From positions 1-64,000 of the forward strand of contig JAGWBR010000015.1 of assembly GCA_021295785.1 (NCBI GenBank): a stretch of 64,000 nucleotides of DNA. The letters run 5' to 3'. Shown here one piece after another: positions 60,210 to 64,000 of this stretch. The position numbers and the translations under genes are program-made. Within the stretch, counting starts at the first letter, position 1. The number at the start of each line of letters is the position of its first letter. The notes beneath the pieces are model-generated. The model did no database searches and was not told the origin of the DNA. It saw only the letters and a list, made by a program, of their open reading frames with translations. This DNA comes from Gemmatimonadota bacterium. Lineage in GTDB: Bacteria; Gemmatimonadota; Gemmatimonadetes; Palauibacterales; Palauibacteraceae.

Positions 60210-62062
60210 CAATCCCCCGGGGTTGCTGAAACCGCGCCCAAGCCGAGTGCCCGGCCGGCCGCGGCCGCCGCCTCTCGCATCAGTGCGCGGCGAGTTCGCC
60301 AACTGGCGTCCGGGTCGGCCACCACCTCGGTCACCACGGGGCCGGGCGTCGTGGCGGACTGACGGAGGGCGGCTTCCAGTTCGGACAATGAATTTGCCCG
60401 CCTGAACGGTAGACGGGCGGCCGCGGCAATCTTACCCAGGTCCGCTTCCTGCGGCATTTCGATATGCCGCGTAAAGGGCGGATCGAACGCATGCAGCGGC
60501 AGACCCCTGAAGATGGTCCCGCCCCTGTTCTGAACCACAACGATGTGCAGGCGGAGGTCAGACGGACGGTTCACCATGAGCGCTCCCGCGTCGTGGAGAA
60601 ACGTGAGGTCGCCCATCAGGGCCACGGGTGGAATGCTGCTTCCGCCACCGGAAATCTCTCTTGCGCTCCGTCCGAAGACCCCCGCGGTCAGCCCAGCGCC
60701 CATGCACGCGCTCACGAAACCGTCGATACCCGAGGCTCCGCGGAATCCAATGGCCCGTATTGGTTTGTCGTGCGCGGGGACGAACGTGTCGACATCGCGG
60801 ACCGGCATTGAGTTCCCGACCAGCCATAGCCCGTTCGGGGGGAGCAGTCGGGCGATCACGGCGGCCACGCTCCCTTCGAAACAGACCTTGCCGAGTTGGT
60901 CCTGGATGACGGCGGCGGCGGCTCGCTCGGCTCCGTCCCAGCCGGCCTTGAAGGCGCCCGTACCAGCGTGCGCGGGTTCGCCAGGTGCAGCTCGGACACG
61001 ACTGGCGGCCTCCCTCAGGACATCTGCCGGATCGCCCTCGATGCGTTCACTGCCGGGAACGAGGTGGTCGGTCGGACCGTCCGGAAACACAACCCGGACG
61101 TGGTTGGCGCCCGCGTGCTCCTTGACGAACGTGGCAACAGAGCGGGTCGGAGGCGCCGCTCCCGTACGAATCACGAGGTCAGGGGCCAGAGCGCGCCGCA
61201 CGGCGCGAGAAGAAAGGAACGCGGGCGCCAACCCGGCCACTGAGTCCGAAGCACCGGGACAGAACCGGGCCCCCGAGAGGGCGTCGGCAACTACCGGGCA
61301 CCCCAGTGCCCTACCGAGCTCAAGCGCCGCCCTCCCCAGCCCCGGGTCAACTGCCGGTCCCGCGATCACCAGAGGGCGGACCGCATCGGCGGCCAGTTGA
61401 GCCAACCGTGCTCCCGCTTTCCCGGACCGCCGGTTCCCCGGCGCTCCACGCCCCTGGCCGGGGCCTGCCCGAACATGGGTTGGTACCGCCCGAGCCCGCG
61501 CGGGCTCCAGTGGTTTCTCGAACTGCACGTTCAGGTGCACCGGGCCCGGGCGCAGCTCCCTTGGCCCCCCGGGCTCTCTGGTGCCCAGGCACGCCGACCA
61601 GGCACGTCGGGCGGCGGCGCGCAATGTCTCCGGTTCCTCGTCAACATCAAGAGGCTCCAGGTCCAGAGCCAACCGCGGATAGGGCCCGAACAGGTCCCGC
61701 TGCCAGACGGTCTGGTTGGCGTCCGTGCCCCGCAACCTGGCCGGTCGGTCGGCAGTCAGCGCCACCAGGGGAATCCCCGTCTGGCTGGCTTCGATTACGG
61801 CCGGAAACAGGTTGGACGCCGCCGTGCCCGACGTCGTGACTACCGCGGCAGGTTCGCCGCTCGTTGCCGCCGCGCCCAAGGCCCAAAACGCCGCCGACCG
61901 CTCATCGACGTGCGGTTCCACGCGAATCCTGGGATGCCGCACCAACGCTTCGACCAGTGGAGCCGAGCGCGCCCCCGATCCCACAAACGCCATGCGAAGC
62001 CCGAGTCGAACGAGTTCGTCCACCAGGGTGCGGGCCCGGGCCGTGGAGCGCCCCGTCAACAT
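60209..62062 (-). CDS. menD: SEPHCHC synthase (2-succinyl-5-enolpyruvyl-6-hydroxy-3-cyclohexene-1-carboxylate synthase)
   Basis: A 617-aa ThDP-dependent enzyme joining isochorismate and 2-oxoglutarate. The pyrimidine-binding domain has [20 protein letters not shown] and [40 protein letters not shown] follows. The PP domain has the ThDP/Mg motif [14 protein letters not shown] and [16 protein letters not shown] start at the ATG at 62062, which overlaps the menF stop (TGATG); 22 further residues upstream are not conserved. Spacing throughout the men cluster implies one transcript. Confidence 0.95.
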   Translation of the reverse strand: MLTGRSTARARTLVDELVRLGLRMAFVGSGARSAPLVEALVRHPRIRVEPHVDERSAAFWALGAAATSGEPAAVVTTSGTAASNLFPAVIEASQTGIPLVALTADRPARLRGTDANQTVWQRDLFGPYPRLALDLEPLDVDEEPETLRAAARRAWSACLGTREPGGPRELRPGPVHLNVQFEKPLEPARARAVPTHVRAGPGQGRGAPGNRRSGKAGARLAQLAADAVRPLVIAGPAVDPGLGRAALELGRALGCPVVADALSGARFCPGASDSVAGLAPAFLSSRAVRRALAPDLVIRTGAAPPTRSVATFVKEHAGANHVRVVFPDGPTDHLVPGSERIEGDPADVLREAASRVRAAPGEPAHAGTGAFKAGWDGAERAAAAVIQDQLGKVCFEGSVAAVIARLLPPNGLWLVGNSMPVRDVDTFVPAHDKPIRAIGFRGASGIDGFVSACMGAGLTAGVFGRSAREISGGGSSIPPVALMGDLTFLHDAGALMVNRPSDLRLHIVVVQNRGGTIFRGLPLHAFDPPFTRHIEMPQEADLGKIAAAARLPFRRANSLSELEAALRQSATTPGPVVTEVVADPDASWRTRRALMREAAAAAGRALGLGAVSATPGD

Positions 62063-63471
62063 CAGGGCAGGCGGCTCAGCCCCAGTGCACTCAACATCGT
62101 CTGCAGTTTCACCCGGGTCTCGTCCCATTCGGCTCCCGCCCTGGACCCCTCAACCAGCCCGGCTCCCGCGAACAGTCGCATCAGGGTGCCCCGACACACC
62201 GCGGCCCGAAGCGCCGGTGCAAACTCCCCGTTGCCCTTTTCGTCGAACCACCCCACGGGACCAGAATACCAGCCCCGGTCGGTCGTTTCGGCATCCCGGA
62301 TCATGCGCAGCGCGTCTGCCGCCGGCTCCCCGCATACCGCGGCCGTCGGGTGGACCACCGTCAGCAGAGACAAGATGTGCGTTCCCGGCGGCACGCACGC
62401 GAGAATGTCGGTGCGCAGGTGCTGGATCCTGTGAAGCGGAAGCAGGTGCGGCTCACCGTCGGTCTCGGGGCTGAATCCCGCCTGCTCCAGGTCTCTTATG
62501 ATGCCGTCCACAACGATGCGGTGTTCGCCGAGGTCTTTCCGGCTATTGAGGAGTTGGCGGCCCAGCCATCTGTCGGCCACCGGATCCGCCCCGCGCGGAG
62601 TGGAGCCGCCGACCGCCATGGTCCTGAAGTCCGGGCAGCGCAGCGTGCCGATCAACTCCGGCGCGGCCCCCACCAGGAAATTCGTCCGGGCAAACTGGGC
62701 CAGAAAAATGTGAGCGAGAGGGTTCACCGGAAGGAGCGCGGAGAGGATCGCGGCGGAATCCGGCGGTTCTTCCAGCGTCACATCGAGGGGACGCGCCAGA
62801 ACCACCTTGCCAACGGTTCCCGCGCGGATCGCGGCCAGTACGGCATCAACTCCCCCGGCCCACTCCTTCCGGCTCACGACTTCCTCCATGGCGGTCGCCC
62901 CGGGGATGCCGTTGGTCGCACCGGGTTGCCTGTCCAAACACACAATCATGTCGCGCATGCGTTCGGCCCGGGATCGCAGCTCCGCCTCGGCACCCGGTTC
63001 ACCGCGCCGCGATGTAACTGTCAGGAACGCACCCGACCCGCTGGCGGAGACTTCGTAGACCGGAAGCACGAACTTGGCCGCCGGAAAAGCGTCCCAGAAC
63101 CCCGCCTCCCCGCGCGCCCCGGAACGAAAATCGAAGGAAAATCCGCCGAAGAAACGGGGGCGTCTACTGTCCTCGCGCACATCCCACTGCGTCCCGTACA
63201 TCTCGTCTGCCCTTGCGCGCACCCACTCGGCCAGGCAGTAGGTATCTTCCGGCGCGCCGCGGCTGTCGATCTCGGCCACCGCCCCGCCCCAGGCCATCCA
63301 ACGCTGTCCGCTTTGCCAGAACCCTCGAACCGCGACCGGAGGGAGTCCAAATACGGCCTCCGGTTCCAGACTCGGGAGCCTGAGGGTGATGCTTGCAAAC
63401 CCGGCGGGTGCCTTTTTCAGAAGAAGCGCACCTGGAGGCGTAGAAGCCGGCCGGGTCGCGGTAGCCCGCAC
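62062..63471 (-). CDS. menF: Isochorismate synthase (menaquinone-type)
   Basis: A 469-aa chorismate-utilising enzyme converting chorismate to isochorismate. The C-terminal domain (about 205-460) carries KVVLARPLDVTLEEPPDSAA, the HIFLAQFARTNFLVGAAPEL loop, STPRGADPVADRWLG, TVVHPTAAVCGEPAADALRM and GWYSGPVGWFDEKGNGEFAP. The N-terminal part is poorly conserved, as usual. The start at 63471 makes a 55-base overlap with the TonB-receptor gene, so translation may begin a little later. It is the first men gene here; menC and menH are not in the window. Confidence 0.92.
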   Translation of the reverse strand: MRATATRPASTPPGALLLKKAPAGFASITLRLPSLEPEAVFGLPPVAVRGFWQSGQRWMAWGGAVAEIDSRGAPEDTYCLAEWVRARADEMYGTQWDVREDSRRPRFFGGFSFDFRSGARGEAGFWDAFPAAKFVLPVYEVSASGSGAFLTVTSRRGEPGAEAELRSRAERMRDMIVCLDRQPGATNGIPGATAMEEVVSRKEWAGGVDAVLAAIRAGTVGKVVLARPLDVTLEEPPDSAAILSALLPVNPLAHIFLAQFARTNFLVGAAPELIGTLRCPDFRTMAVGGSTPRGADPVADRWLGRQLLNSRKDLGEHRIVVDGIIRDLEQAGFSPETDGEPHLLPLHRIQHLRTDILACVPPGTHILSLLTVVHPTAAVCGEPAADALRMIRDAETTDRGWYSGPVGWFDEKGNGEFAPALRAAVCRGTLMRLFAGAGLVEGSRAGAEWDETRVKLQTMLSALGLSRLP

Positions 63472-64000
63472 TGGTCGTACAGGGCGCGGTCCGTGAGATT
63501 CTCCAGAGCCACCGTGATTTCGGCATCGGCCAACGGGCCGCCGACTTTGAGCCGTTTGCCGAACTGGGCATCCAGAGCATGTTCAGCCGACAGCCTGGAC
63601 CAGCCCCCTGCCCCGGACGCCTCGGGGTTGACGCAGTACTGGGTACCGACCCCCTCCAGGCTGGCCCTCGCACTAACGTCCCACGGCAACGGCACCTCGG
63701 CGTAGAACCTACCGGCCACCGACGGCTGATACTCCGCCCGGAGCTCGCTTCCCTCAAGCGGAGGGGAGCCGCCCATCCCCGGCCCGCCACCGGACACCGA
63801 GACTGCCTGGAGGGTGATGTCGCCGCCCAGGCCCAGGCGCCCCCAATTGGCCGCGGCGAGCAGCTCAAGGCCGGTCGCGGTCGTGCGGTCACGGTTCTGG
63901 CGCTGGTACTGGTTGTCGCCCACCCCCACCCGGGCGATCGCACCCGAAAACACCTGGCCAAACAGAACCGCCTGAACTTCGTACTGAGCGCCCATCACGC
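63417..64000 (-). CDS. TonB-dependent receptor, C-terminal part (runs off the edge)
   Basis: The last roughly 194 residues of an outer-membrane beta-barrel. Strands alternate in the receptor pattern (YEVQAVLFGQVFSGAIARVG, QYQRQNRDRTTATGLELLAA, FYAEVPLPWDVSARASLEGV). The end VALENLTDRALYDQCGLPRP and GRLLRLQVRFF is the classical TonB-receptor C-terminus with terminal Phe. The N-terminal plug and TonB box lie beyond position 64000. It is the upstream neighbour of menF and overlaps it, so the receptor may share a transcript with the men genes. Confidence 0.8.
   Translation of the reverse strand, partial: VMGAQYEVQAVLFGQVFSGAIARVGVGDNQYQRQNRDRTTATGLELLAAANWGRLGLGGDITLQAVSVSGGGPGMGGSPPLEGSELRAEYQPSVAGRFYAEVPLPWDVSARASLEGVGTQYCVNPEASGAGGWSRLSAEHALDAQFGKRLKVGGPLADAEITVALENLTDRALYDQCGLPRPGRLLRLQVRFF

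Noticed and set aside
61864-63705. 613-codon plus-strand open frame
   Set aside because: It runs antisense to menD, menF and the TonB receptor, which have strong motifs.

Overview
This GC-rich, gene-dense bacterial window most resembles a Gemmatimonadota or a similar menaquinone-respiring, Gram-negative-type lineage. The evidence is a menFDBAE cluster, a TonB-dependent receptor end, many lipoprotein and secreted beta-propeller proteins, a TolB-like propeller fused to an amidohydrolase, and DUF885 and DUF6152 proteins. The taxonomic call is inference. A very large secreted ankyrin protein would suit a host-associated (for example sponge-symbiont) member, but nothing in the sequence proves this.

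Layout. 1-1.3 kb: mostly non-coding DNA with an IS3 transposase tail and an RDD membrane protein. 1.8-4.2 kb: a three-gene minus-strand operon of exported proteins ending in DUF6152. 4.3-8.3 kb: secreted propeller proteins, a nest of IS256 and IS1182-like transposase remnants, tRNA-Leu(TAA) and a small lipoprotein. 8.4-17.6 kb: HtpX, dUTPase, an FMN reductase, a 1122-aa propeller-amidohydrolase, the 5-oxoprolinase genes pxpABC (pxpC is frameshifted at a long inverted repeat) and a thioesterase. 17.7-23.5 kb: SURF1, the membrane-organising pair FloA/NfeD, an alpha/beta hydrolase and an MFS exporter. 23.7-30.4 kb: a plus-strand block of CoA-thioester genes (two crotonases, a thiolase and a 3-hydroxyacyl-CoA dehydrogenase, recalling the lower phenylacetate pathway), then DUF885 and a pilin-like protein. 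30.5-37.5 kb: a Tat-exported PatB-like enzyme and three large secreted repeat or propeller proteins. 37.5-42.2 kb: an accessory zone with a truncated ParA and ribbon-helix-helix pair, another propeller, an IS3 OrfA fragment and small plasmid- or phage-like genes. 42.2-48.4 kb: PhzF, LemA/DUF2207, pterin dehydratase, an aspartoacylase-like protein and a class V aminotransferase. 48.4-57.1 kb: an accessory block holding the 1881-aa ankyrin protein and two propeller lipoproteins, bounded on the left by a decayed copy of the menE 3' end and on the right by intact menE. 57.1-64 kb: menE, menA, menB, menD and menF, and the end of a TonB-dependent receptor.

Themes. Central metabolism (menaquinone, oxoproline, acyl-CoA) alternates with an unusually rich set of exported repeat proteins. 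The points most worth checking are the modular ankyrin giant, with its recurrent Cys/Trp cap segments, and the repeated menE sequence at its borders. Several genes carry single frameshifts (pxpC, the YncE-like gene, IS3 OrfA) or an amber codon. These may be real decay or assembly errors. I recognised no CRISPR array, rRNA or complete insertion sequence.
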